Shown: positions 17,100 to 24,575 of the stretch, piece by piece | Position numbering within the stretch: position 1 is the stretch's first letter | How the letters are laid out: each line of letters starts with the position of its first letter | Source of the DNA: Rhizobacter sp. Root1221 | GTDB taxonomy: Bacteria > Pseudomonadota > Gammaproteobacteria > Burkholderiales > Burkholderiaceae_C | NCBI RefSeq assembly: GCF_001425785.1 | Contig: NZ_LMDI01000001.1 | Location: forward strand, 356,865 to 420,864 | Length of the DNA stretch: 64,000 nucleotides | Direction of reading: 5' to 3' | Translations under genes and position numbers: made by a program | Notes under the pieces: generated by a model | Told to the model about the DNA's origin: nothing | The model's database searches: none | Seen by the model: only the letters and a program-made list of their open reading frames with translations

Positions 17100-18119
17100 A
17101 TGAGCAACACCTACCAACGCATCGTGCTGGCCTCGCGGCCCGACGGCGAAGCCTCCACCAGCAACTTCCGCCTGGAAAACGTGCCGCTGCCTGCCGTGGG
17201 CGACGGCCAGGTGCTCGTGCGCAACCACTACCTGTCGCTCGACCCGTACATGCGCGGCCGCATGAACGATGGCAAGAGCTACGCCCAGCCGCAGCCGCTC
17301 GACCAGGTGATGATCGGCGGCACGGTGGGTGAGGTGGTCGAATCGAAACACCCCTCGTACCGGCCCGGCGACAAGGTGGTGGGCATGGGCGGCTGGCAGC
17401 AGTACCACCTGGCCGATGCAAAACAGCCCGGCGTGCTGCGCAAGGTCGACACCTCGCGTGTGCCGCTGTCGGCCTACCTGGGGGCGGTGGGCATGCCCGG
17501 TGTCACGGCGTGGTACGGCCTCGTCAGGATCATCGCGCCGAAGGCCGGTGAGACGGTGGTGGTCAGCGCGGCCAGCGGCGCGGTGGGTGGCACCGTGGGC
17601 CAGCTCGCCAAGGCCCGCGGCTGCCGCGCGGTGGGCATTGCCGGCGGCCCCGACAAATGCGCGTACGTGGTCGACGAACTGGGCTTCGACGCGTGCATCG
17701 ACTACAAGGCCCACGCCGGCGCCAAGTCGCTGGCGGCGGCACTGAAGGAGGCCGCACCCAACGGCATCGACGGCTACTTCGAGAACGTGGGCGGCTCCAT
17801 CCTCGACGCCGTGATGATGCGCATGAACGCGTTCGGCCGCATGGCCTTCTGCGGCATGATCTCCGGCTACAACGGCGAACCCATCCCGATGGCCCACCCG
17901 CAGCTGATCCTGCAGTCGCGCCTGAAGGTCGAGGGCTTCATCGTCAGCGAACACATGGATGTGTGGCCCGAAGCGCTCGGCGAACTGGGCGCCATGGTGG
18001 CAGGCAGCCGGCTCAAATACCGCGAGACGTTCGCCCCGTCGCTCGCCGACGCACCGGAAGCGTTCCTCGGCCTGCTCAAGGGCCGCAATTTCGGCAAGCA
18101 ACTCGTGAAGCTGGTGTAA
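17100..18119 (+). CDS. NADP-dependent medium-chain oxidoreductase (CurA/leukotriene B4 dehydrogenase-like)
   Basis: A 339-residue zinc-free MDR reductase. It has SLDPYMRGRMND near the N-terminus, the cofactor loop SAASGAVGGTVGQLAKARGC, and the family FENVGGSILDAV segment. Relatives (YncB/CurA, LTB4 12-hydroxydehydrogenase) reduce alpha,beta-unsaturated ketones and aldehydes with NADPH. GGAGTTCCC lies before the ATG, and the GST gene follows by 3 bp. Confidence 0.9.
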   Translation: MSNTYQRIVLASRPDGEASTSNFRLENVPLPAVGDGQVLVRNHYLSLDPYMRGRMNDGKSYAQPQPLDQVMIGGTVGEVVESKHPSYRPGDKVVGMGGWQQYHLADAKQPGVLRKVDTSRVPLSAYLGAVGMPGVTAWYGLVRIIAPKAGETVVVSAASGAVGGTVGQLAKARGCRAVGIAGGPDKCAYVVDELGFDACIDYKAHAGAKSLAAALKEAAPNGIDGYFENVGGSILDAVMMRMNAFGRMAFCGMISGYNGEPIPMAHPQLILQSRLKVEGFIVSEHMDVWPEALGELGAMVAGSRLKYRETFAPSLADAPEAFLGLLKGRNFGKQLVKLV

Positions 18120-18122
18120 CCC

Positions 18123-19058
18123 ATGAGCGACCTCATCCTCCACCAATTCGACTCTTCGCCGTTCTCGGAAAAAGTGCGGCTGGTCATGGGCCTCAAATCG
18201 ATCGCGTACCAGACGGTCGAGGTGCCGATGATGCTGCCGAAGCCCGACGTGCTGGCCCTCACCGGGGGCTACCGCCGCACGCCGTTCATGCAGGTGGGGG
18301 CCGACATCTACTGCGACAGCGCCCTGATCTGCGACGTGCTCGAGCAGCGGGCCCCGCAGCCGTCGCTGTACCCCGCGGCACTTACCGGTGTGCAGCACGT
18401 GGTGTCCAGCTGGGCCGATGCCACGCTGTTCTGGGCCGCCATCCCCTACGCGATGCAAGTGGGCGGCCTCGCGCAGCGCCTGTCCGACGCCGGCCCCGAG
18501 TTCCTGGAGGCGTTTGGCGCCGACCGCGCCGCGATGACCGCGGGCCGAGCCCGCCCCGGGCCGGCCGACACGGGCGTGCACCTGCACCGCCAGCTCGCGT
18601 GGCTCGAATCCATGCTGGCCGACGGCCGGCCGTTCCTGCTCGGATCCGTGCCGTGCATCGCCGACGTGTCGGCCGCGCAATCGGTGTGGCACCTGCGGCG
18701 CGCGCCGCTGCTGGCCGACCTGTTCGTGCCGTATCCGCGGCTGTCGGCCTGGTACACCCGGGTCTCCGCGTTCGGGCACGGCACCCCGTCGCCGCTGTCG
18801 AGTGCCGATGCCATCGGCATCGCGCGCCAGAGCACCACCTTCGCGCCCGTGCAGGTCGACGCGGGCCTTGGGTTCGAGGCGGGTGCACCGGTGGTCGTGT
18901 CGGCCACCGACTACGGCACCGACCCCAACGAGGGCACGCTGGTGGGTCTCACCCCGGCCGAGGTGGTGATCGAGCGGGTGGACGAGCGGGCAGGGCGCGT
19001 GCACGTGCACTTCCCACGCCTCGGCTACCAGGTCAAGGCGCCGAAGACTTCCACTTGA
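18123..19058 (+). CDS. Glutathione S-transferase family protein with C-terminal extension
   Basis: A 311-residue protein. Residues 1-80 form a GST thioredoxin-like domain (LHQFDSSPFSEKVRLVMG; RRTPFMQVGADIYCDSALI). An all-helical GST C-domain follows to about 225. The last 80 or so residues (from PLSSADAIGIA) are an extra, strand-like segment rich in Val and Thr that ordinary 200-230-residue GSTs lack. Substrate is unknown; position 3 bp after a reductase for reactive enones suggests detoxification or acyl metabolism. It is followed by the second SDR gene 17 bp later. Confidence 0.8.
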   Translation: MSDLILHQFDSSPFSEKVRLVMGLKSIAYQTVEVPMMLPKPDVLALTGGYRRTPFMQVGADIYCDSALICDVLEQRAPQPSLYPAALTGVQHVVSSWADATLFWAAIPYAMQVGGLAQRLSDAGPEFLEAFGADRAAMTAGRARPGPADTGVHLHRQLAWLESMLADGRPFLLGSVPCIADVSAAQSVWHLRRAPLLADLFVPYPRLSAWYTRVSAFGHGTPSPLSSADAIGIARQSTTFAPVQVDAGLGFEAGAPVVVSATDYGTDPNEGTLVGLTPAEVVIERVDERAGRVHVHFPRLGYQVKAPKTST

Positions 19059-19075
19059 ACCAGCAGGGGACGACC

Positions 19076-19984
19076 ATGGACAACTTCAAGGGCGGCACCG
19101 CCGTCATCACCGGTGCGGCGTCGGGCTTCGGGTTCGAGGTGTCGCGCATCGCGGCCGGCCTGGGCATGAACGTCGTGATGGCCGACGTGCAGCAAGAGGC
19201 ACTCACCAAGGCCGCGGCCGAGATCACGGCGCTGGGCGCGCAGGTGCTGCCCTACCGCATCGACATCTCGAAGGCGGCCGAGGTCGAGGCGCTGGGTGCG
19301 GCCACGTTCGAGCGTTTCGGCGCGCCCAACTTCGTGTTCAACAACGCCGGCGTGGGCGGTGGGGGCCTGGTCTGGGAATCCACCGTCAAGGACTGGGAGT
19401 GGGTGCTGGGCGTGAACCTGATGGGGGTGGTGCACGGTGTGCGCGTGTTCACGCCCATGATGCTCGAGGCCGCGAAGAACGACCCCGCGTACCGTGGCCA
19501 CATCGTGAACACCGCGTCGATGGCCGGTCTGTTGTCCGCGCCGAACATGGGCGTCTACTCCGTCAGCAAGCATGCCGTCGTCGCCCTGAGTGAAACGCTC
19601 TACCAGGACCTGAGCCTCGTGACCGACCAGGTGCACGCCTCGGTGCTGTGCCCGTACTTCGTGCCCACCGGCATCGCGGACAGCGCGCGCAACCGGCCGG
19701 CCGAGTTGAGCGACAACGCGCCGCAGACCAAGAGCCAGCTGATCGGCCGCGCCATGGCGTCGAAGGCCGTGTCTAGCGGCAAGGTCACGGCCGCCACCAT
19801 CGCCGAAGCGGTGTTCAACGCCATCCGCGAGGAACGGTTCTACATCTACAGCCACGCGCACGCGCTGGCCGGTGTGCAGGTGCGCCTGGACGACGTGTTG
19901 AACGGCCGCAACCCGAGCGACCCGTTCGCGGCACGCCCGGAGTTGGGGGCCGACCTGCGCAAGGCGCTGCGTTCGGCCGACTGA
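19076..19984 (+). CDS. SDR family NAD(P)-dependent oxidoreductase
   Basis: A 302-residue short-chain dehydrogenase: TGAASGFGFE cofactor loop, NNAGVGGGG, catalytic Ser in NTASMAGLLSAP, and YSVSKHAVVAL as the YxxxK site. Its C-terminal tail is longer than in the first SDR (15846). AGGGGACGACC precedes the ATG. It is the last gene of the plus-strand run; its stop is 4 bp from the convergent corA stop. Substrate unknown. Confidence 0.88.
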   Translation: MDNFKGGTAVITGAASGFGFEVSRIAAGLGMNVVMADVQQEALTKAAAEITALGAQVLPYRIDISKAAEVEALGAATFERFGAPNFVFNNAGVGGGGLVWESTVKDWEWVLGVNLMGVVHGVRVFTPMMLEAAKNDPAYRGHIVNTASMAGLLSAPNMGVYSVSKHAVVALSETLYQDLSLVTDQVHASVLCPYFVPTGIADSARNRPAELSDNAPQTKSQLIGRAMASKAVSSGKVTAATIAEAVFNAIREERFYIYSHAHALAGVQVRLDDVLNGRNPSDPFAARPELGADLRKALRSAD

Positions 19985-19988
19985 GCCC

Positions 19989-20957
19989 CTACAGCCAGCC
20001 CGTCTTGCGGAACCGGCGGTACAGCACCGCGCACGACACCACCATGGTGAGCAGCGCCGCCGGGTAACCCCACGCCCATTTCAGCTCGGGCATGACCTCG
20101 AAGTTCATGCCCCATACGCCCGCGAACACGGTGGCCAGCGCGAAGATGCCGGCCCAGGCGGCCAGCCGCTTCGACGTCTCGGCCTCCTCGATGGTCACCA
20201 TCGACAGGTTCACCTGGATCGCGGTGCCGATGGTGTCGCGCACGCTATCGAGGGCCGCGTTGATGCGCGCCAGGTGATCCACCACGTCGCGGAAGTAGTC
20301 GCGGCTGCCTTCGCATACTTTCGGCACGCGGCCGCGCGTGAGGTGCCCCACCGATTCGAGCAGCGGCGTGACGGCGTGCTTCACGGTGGTGATGCGCCGC
20401 TTGAGCGCATAGAGCCGCTCCACGTTCAGGCGGCCCTGGCCGGGTGTGAAGATGCGCCCCTCGATGTCGTCGAGCTCGTTCTCGAGCGACTCGATGACCG
20501 GGAAGTAGCGGTCCACGATGGCGTCCATCAGCGCGTACAGCACGAAGCCTGACCCGGTCCGCAACAGGTGGGGCTCGCGTTCGGCGCGCTCTCGCACCTC
20601 GACCAGGGCGTGTTCGGACCGGTTGCGCACCGACACGATGAAGTTCGACCCCACGAACACGTCGACCTCGCCCACCTGGATCTCGCCGCCTGGCAGCAGC
20701 TCGACCGTCTGGATCACCGCGAACACCGTGTCGCCGTACTCCTCGATCTTCGGGCGCTGGTGGCCGCTGCTGGCATCTTCCACGGCCAGCTCGTGCAGTT
20801 GAAACTCGCTACGCACCTTCGCGAGTTCATCGGCGGTGGCGTCGCGGAACGCCACCCAGACGAAACATCCGGGCCGTTCGAGGTAATCGCTGATGTCATC
20901 GGGATCGATGTCGGCGATCTTGCGGCCTTCCTGGTAGACGACGCAGTTGATGAGCAT
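19989..20957 (-). CDS. corA: Magnesium/cobalt transporter CorA
   Basis: A 322-residue CorA. The large cytoplasmic domain is followed by two C-terminal membrane helices with the signature GMN (FAGVWGMNFEVMPEL) between them, and a basic end (YRRFRKTGWL). It forms a pentameric Mg2+/Co2+ channel. The Met at 20957 (MLINCVVYQEG) was chosen from the family N-terminus; the open frame continues 80 codons upstream, overlapping the divergent flavoprotein gene, and does not look coding. Confidence 0.93.
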   Translation of the reverse strand: MLINCVVYQEGRKIADIDPDDISDYLERPGCFVWVAFRDATADELAKVRSEFQLHELAVEDASSGHQRPKIEEYGDTVFAVIQTVELLPGGEIQVGEVDVFVGSNFIVSVRNRSEHALVEVRERAEREPHLLRTGSGFVLYALMDAIVDRYFPVIESLENELDDIEGRIFTPGQGRLNVERLYALKRRITTVKHAVTPLLESVGHLTRGRVPKVCEGSRDYFRDVVDHLARINAALDSVRDTIGTAIQVNLSMVTIEEAETSKRLAAWAGIFALATVFAGVWGMNFEVMPELKWAWGYPAALLTMVVSCAVLYRRFRKTGWL

Positions 20958-21024
20958 GGCAGTGCCCTGTGGGAGGAGGCGACAATGGTCGCATGCTCCC
21001 GTCCCTCCAGCTGTGCCGCTTCCC

Positions 21025-22269
21025 ATGACCCTGTCCTCCGCCCCCACACCCCGTGTTGCTGTGATCGGCGCCGGCCCCGCGGGCCTGATGGCCGCTGAGG
21101 CGCTCGCCGCCCGAGGCCTGGCGGTCGAAGTCTTCGATGCCATGCCGTCGGTGGGCCGCAAGTTCCTGCTGGCCGGCAAGGGGGGGTTGAACCTCACGCA
21201 CAGCGAACCGGCCGCGCCGTTCCTGGCCCGCTATGGCCGCGGCGCGCAGGCACTGGCGCCGTTCGTGGCGGCCTTCGGCAACGACGCGCTGCGGGCGTGG
21301 TCGGCCGGGCTGGGCATCGGCACCTTCGTGGGCAGTTCGGGGCGGGTGTTCCCGACCGACATGAAGGCGGCGCCGTTGCTGCGCGCGTGGCTCCAGCGGC
21401 TGCGTGCGGCCGGTGTGACGCTGTCGATGCGCCACCGCTGGACCGGCTGGGCCGCCCCCGACCGCCATGTGCTGGCGTTCGACACCCCGGCCGGCGCCGT
21501 CGAGCGGGAGGTGGACGCCGTCGTGCTGGCCCTGGGCGGCGGCAGCTGGCGCCGCCTCGGTTCCGACGGCGCATGGGCGCCGCTGCTCGAAGCCCGAGGG
21601 GTACCGGTGGCGCCGCTGCGCCCGTCGAACTGCGGCTTCCACGTGGCGCCTGCGTGGACGGCGCTGTTCCGTGAGCGGCACGCGGGTGAACCGGTGAAAA
21701 CCGTCGCGCTGTCGTTCGAGGGGTTCCGCCAGGCCGGTGAATTCGTCGTCACCGAGACCGGCATCGAGGGCAGCCTGGTCTACGCGGCATCGGCCGCCTT
21801 GCGGGATGCCATCGACACGCAGGGCCGCGCCACGTTCCACCTCGACCTGCTGCCGGGCCGCACGGCCGAGTGGGTGACGGCCGAGGTGGCGCATCCGCGC
21901 GGGTCGCGGTCGTTGTCCACCCACCTGAAGTCACGGCTTGGGCTGCAGGGCGTGAAGGCGGGGCTGCTGAACGAGCTGGTGTCGAAGGCGGACATGCACG
22001 ACCCGGCCGTGCTGGCTGCCCGCATCAAGGCGCTGCCCGTCACGGTGGATGCAGCGCGCCCCCTCGACGAGGCCATCAGCAGCGCCGGGGGTGTGCGCTT
22101 CGACGGGCTGGACGCCGGCCTGGGTGTGCGCGCCGTGCCGGGCCTGTTCGCGGCCGGCGAGATGCTGGACTGGGAGGCGCCCACGGGCGGCTACCTGCTC
22201 ACCGCCTGCTTTGCCACCGGACGGGCCGCGGGGAACGCGGCGGCCGACTGGTTGCTGTCACGGGCTTAA
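21025..22269 (+). CDS. NAD(P)/FAD-dependent oxidoreductase, TIGR03862/HI0933-like flavoprotein
   Basis: A 414-residue flavoprotein. The dinucleotide-binding motif VIGAGPAGLMAAEALAARG is at the N-terminus, followed by VGRKFLLAGKGGLNLTHSE, the hallmark of the HI0933/BaiN-like family. The C-terminal FAD segment is GLFAAGEMLDWEAPTGGYLL. The physiological reaction is not established for this family. The ATG at 21025 was preferred over 20947 because the family N-terminus starts there. Its stop overlaps the convergent argP stop by 12 bp. Confidence 0.88.
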   Translation: MTLSSAPTPRVAVIGAGPAGLMAAEALAARGLAVEVFDAMPSVGRKFLLAGKGGLNLTHSEPAAPFLARYGRGAQALAPFVAAFGNDALRAWSAGLGIGTFVGSSGRVFPTDMKAAPLLRAWLQRLRAAGVTLSMRHRWTGWAAPDRHVLAFDTPAGAVEREVDAVVLALGGGSWRRLGSDGAWAPLLEARGVPVAPLRPSNCGFHVAPAWTALFRERHAGEPVKTVALSFEGFRQAGEFVVTETGIEGSLVYAASAALRDAIDTQGRATFHLDLLPGRTAEWVTAEVAHPRGSRSLSTHLKSRLGLQGVKAGLLNELVSKADMHDPAVLAARIKALPVTVDAARPLDEAISSAGGVRFDGLDAGLGVRAVPGLFAAGEMLDWEAPTGGYLLTACFATGRAAGNAAADWLLSRA

Positions 22270-23157
22270 CGTCGCGCGCGCGGCGGCCACCACCGCGTCG
22301 GTCAACCGGTCGAGCATGGGCACCTGCAGCCGGGCGTGCTGCCAGTGCAGTGCCACCGGCAGGTCGGTGTCGGGCACCAGTTGCACCAGGCGCCCGCGCC
22401 GCAGGTGGTCCTCGACGAACATGCGCGGGTTCATGCCCCAGCCGAGCCCGGCGAGCGCCCCCGTCACGAAAGCCTGTGACGACGGCAGCCAGTGCCGCGG
22501 CACCTGCACCAGCCGGCCGCACACCCGCTTCATCCAGTCGGCCTGCAGGGTGTCCTTCCGGTTGAAGGTCATGCACGGGGCCTCCGCGAGGGTGGCCGCA
22601 TCGACCCCGCCGCGGAAGTACCGCTTCACGAACGCCGGGCTCGCGGTGGCCACGTAGGGCATGTGCCCGAGCGGGATGCTGCGGCACCCCTGGATGGGCT
22701 TGGCGCTGCCGGTGACGGCGGCGATCACGGCGCCAGTGCGAAGCCATTCGGCCGTGTGGTCCTGGTCGTCGAGGCTCACGTCCACGAGGGCGGCTTCCTG
22801 CTCGCAGAAGCGCGCCGCCGCGCCCACGAACCACGCGTCGAGGCTGTCCGCGTTCACGGCCACCTTCAGCGTGACCCGCGCCACGGGGTCGTCCAGTTGG
22901 CCGAGCGCCGGCATGGCGCGATGCAGGTCGCGTTCGAGCATGCCCACCTGCTCGACGTGGCGGCACAGGCGCCGCCCGGCCTCGGTGGCCACGCAGGGTG
23001 TGCCGCGCACGATCAGCGCCACGCCCAGGCGGTCTTCCAGCAGCTTGACACGCTGCGACACCGCCGACGAGGTCACATTCAGCGCCCGCGCGGCGCGCTC
23101 GAAACTGCCGTCGCGCACGACCTGGCTCACCGCGGCCAACGAAGCGTAGTCGAGCAT
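22258..23157 (-). CDS. argP: LysR-type regulator ArgP/IciA family
   Basis: A 299-residue LysR regulator. The winged HTH is at 1-60 (FERAARALNVTSSAVSQRVKLLEDRLG) and the effector-binding domain follows. The HTH sequence and the divergent argO exporter gene identify it as ArgP, which in E. coli activates argO in response to arginine and is antagonised by lysine. An inverted repeat lies 9-29 bp upstream of its start. Confidence 0.88.
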   Translation of the reverse strand: MLDYASLAAVSQVVRDGSFERAARALNVTSSAVSQRVKLLEDRLGVALIVRGTPCVATEAGRRLCRHVEQVGMLERDLHRAMPALGQLDDPVARVTLKVAVNADSLDAWFVGAAARFCEQEAALVDVSLDDQDHTAEWLRTGAVIAAVTGSAKPIQGCRSIPLGHMPYVATASPAFVKRYFRGGVDAATLAEAPCMTFNRKDTLQADWMKRVCGRLVQVPRHWLPSSQAFVTGALAGLGWGMNPRMFVEDHLRRGRLVQLVPDTDLPVALHWQHARLQVPMLDRLTDAVVAAARATLSP

Positions 23158-23165
23158 GTTCAGTT

Positions 23166-23186
23166 TTCCTTAATGAACTGAAGGAA
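23166..23186. promoter_or_regulatory. Inverted repeat in argP-argO intergenic region, probable ArgP site
   Basis: TTCCTT (23166-23171) and AAGGAA (23181-23186) form a dyad with a 9-bp spacer, a LysR-type geometry, in the only 71 bp separating the two divergent genes. It probably serves argO activation and argP autoregulation. Confidence 0.4.
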
Positions 23187-23228
23187 GTTTAACTGGGCTA
23201 ATTCATCGGGGACGGGCATCCTCGTGTC

Positions 23229-23858
23229 ATGGAACAGCTCAACTCGTCATCGTTCGTCACCGGCTTCGGGCTCACGCTTGGCCTGATCGTGGCCATCGGC
23301 GCACAAAACGCCTTCGTGTTGCGGCAGGGGCTGCGGCGCGAGCACGTGTTGCCGGTGGTGGTGTTCTGCATCGTGGCCGACCTGCTGCTGATTGCCGCGG
23401 GCGTGGGTGGCATGGCGCGCCTGGTGGCGGCCCACCCGGCCGTGGGCACCGCGGTGGCGGTGGGGGGCGCGGTGTTCCTGCTGGGCTACGGCGCACGCGC
23501 GGCCTTGCGCGCGCTGCACCCGGGGGTGCTGCAGGCGCAGGGGGAGGGCGGCGCCACGCCGCTGGCGCGCGTGATGGTGCAACTCGCCGGGTTCACGCTG
23601 CTCAACCCGCACACCTACCTGGACACGGTGGTGCTGGTGGGGTCGGTGGGCGCGCAACACGCCGGTGTGATGAAGTGGTACTTCACCGCCGGTGCGGCGT
23701 CCGCGAGCGGCGTGTGGTTCGCTGCCCTCGGCTACGGGGCACGGCTCGTGGCGCCGTGGTTCCAGCGGCCGGCCGCATGGCGCGTGCTGGACGCCGTGGT
23801 GGCCGCGGTGATGGCCACGCTCGGCGGTGGCCTGCTGTGGTCGGTCTTCAGCGCTTGA
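23229..23858 (+). CDS. argO: LysE/ArgO family amino-acid exporter
   Basis: A 209-residue membrane protein of the LysE superfamily with about six hydrophobic spans. It shows the family segment GLIVAIGAQNAFVLRQGLRREHV at the N-terminus and FTLLNPHTYLDTVVL in the middle. It exports arginine and/or lysine (analogues such as canavanine in E. coli). It is divergent from argP, its expected regulator, and its 3' end overlaps the convergent creA 3' end by 11 bp. Confidence 0.92.
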   Translation: MEQLNSSSFVTGFGLTLGLIVAIGAQNAFVLRQGLRREHVLPVVVFCIVADLLLIAAGVGGMARLVAAHPAVGTAVAVGGAVFLLGYGARAALRALHPGVLQAQGEGGATPLARVMVQLAGFTLLNPHTYLDTVVLVGSVGAQHAGVMKWYFTAGAASASGVWFAALGYGARLVAPWFQRPAAWRVLDAVVAAVMATLGGGLLWSVFSA

Positions 23859-24324
23859 CCGGAATGGGCGTGGTGCGCGGGATCGACACCGTGGCCACGC
23901 TGTTCTGGGGTGACCCTTCGATCACGCGGTCGGAGTAGGTGAGGTAGACCAGTGCATTGCGCTGGCGGTCCACCATGCGCACCACGCGCAGCTTCTTGAA
24001 TACCAGGGAGAGGCGTTCGCTGAACACTTCCTCTTGCTGTGGAAGCGGCTTGTCGAAACTGACCGGGCCCACCTGCAGGCAAGCGATCGACGCCTCGGCC
24101 TTGTCCTCGGCCAGGCCCACGGCCCCCTTGACACCGCCGGTCTTCGCCCGCGACACGTAGCAGGCGATGCCCGCCACCTTCGGATCGTCGTACGCGTCGA
24201 CGACGATCTTGTGGTCGGGGCCGATCCACTTGAACACGGTGTCGACCTCGCCGATCGGTTCTGCCTGCACCGCCGCCGCAGCCGATGCCATGCAGCCCAC
24301 CATCCACCACCCCAACTTGTTCAT
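23848..24324 (-). CDS. creA: CreA family periplasmic protein
   Basis: A 158-residue CreA protein: signal peptide MNKLGWWMVGCMASAAAAVQ ending at the Ala-Glu, then GEVDTVFKWIGPDHKIVVDA, DPKVAGIACYVSRA and a C-terminal SDRVIEGSPQNSVATV. The family is conserved and exported but its function is unknown. The Met at 24324 was chosen because a strong AAGGAGA lies upstream and it starts the signal peptide. It stands alone; creBCD-like genes are not nearby. Confidence 0.9.
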   Translation of the reverse strand: MNKLGWWMVGCMASAAAAVQAEPIGEVDTVFKWIGPDHKIVVDAYDDPKVAGIACYVSRAKTGGVKGAVGLAEDKAEASIACLQVGPVSFDKPLPQQEEVFSERLSLVFKKLRVVRMVDRQRNALVYLTYSDRVIEGSPQNSVATVSIPRTTPIPVKR

Positions 24325-24419
24325 GCCGTGTCTCCTTTGTTTGCCAATAAACGAAATGACGCACCCGAAACGGCAGGTTACGCGAGCGCCCCTGGAAGTA
24401 CGCCAATTCGAGGCCATGT

Positions 24420-24545
24420 CCTACACACACGGATTCTCCACGCTCATACGATTCGCTTTCCCCGGGGCCGCAGACTCTCTCCCTCCCCAACTACTGCGGT
24501 CTCTTCTACGGACGGGCGCCCAACGGGCCCCGTCCGTTTTTTTTT
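24420..24545 (+). ncRNA. Candidate trans-acting small RNA with CU-rich loop
   Basis: Between creA and the helicase gene, both on the minus strand, the plus strand carries a hairpin (GGCCGCAG 24466-24473 with CTGCGGTC 24494-24501, closing with one G-U pair) whose 20-nt loop is almost all C and U. It is followed within 6 nt by a strong intrinsic terminator. CU-rich exposed loops resemble anti-Shine-Dalgarno regulatory RNAs. The 5' end is not defined and no convincing promoter was found; 24420 is a nominal start. Confidence 0.45.
24508..24545 (+). terminator. Strong Rho-independent terminator (plus strand)
   Basis: A 13-bp stem with one bulged C (5' arm 24508-24521, 3' arm 24525-24537) and an AAC loop runs directly into nine T's. 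The T-tract is on the plus strand only. No plus-strand protein gene ends here, since argO stops almost 650 bp upstream, so it most likely ends a non-coding transcript. Confidence 0.85.
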
Positions 24546-24575
24546 GCAATTTTTGCAGGGCGGGGCGCCAACCGC

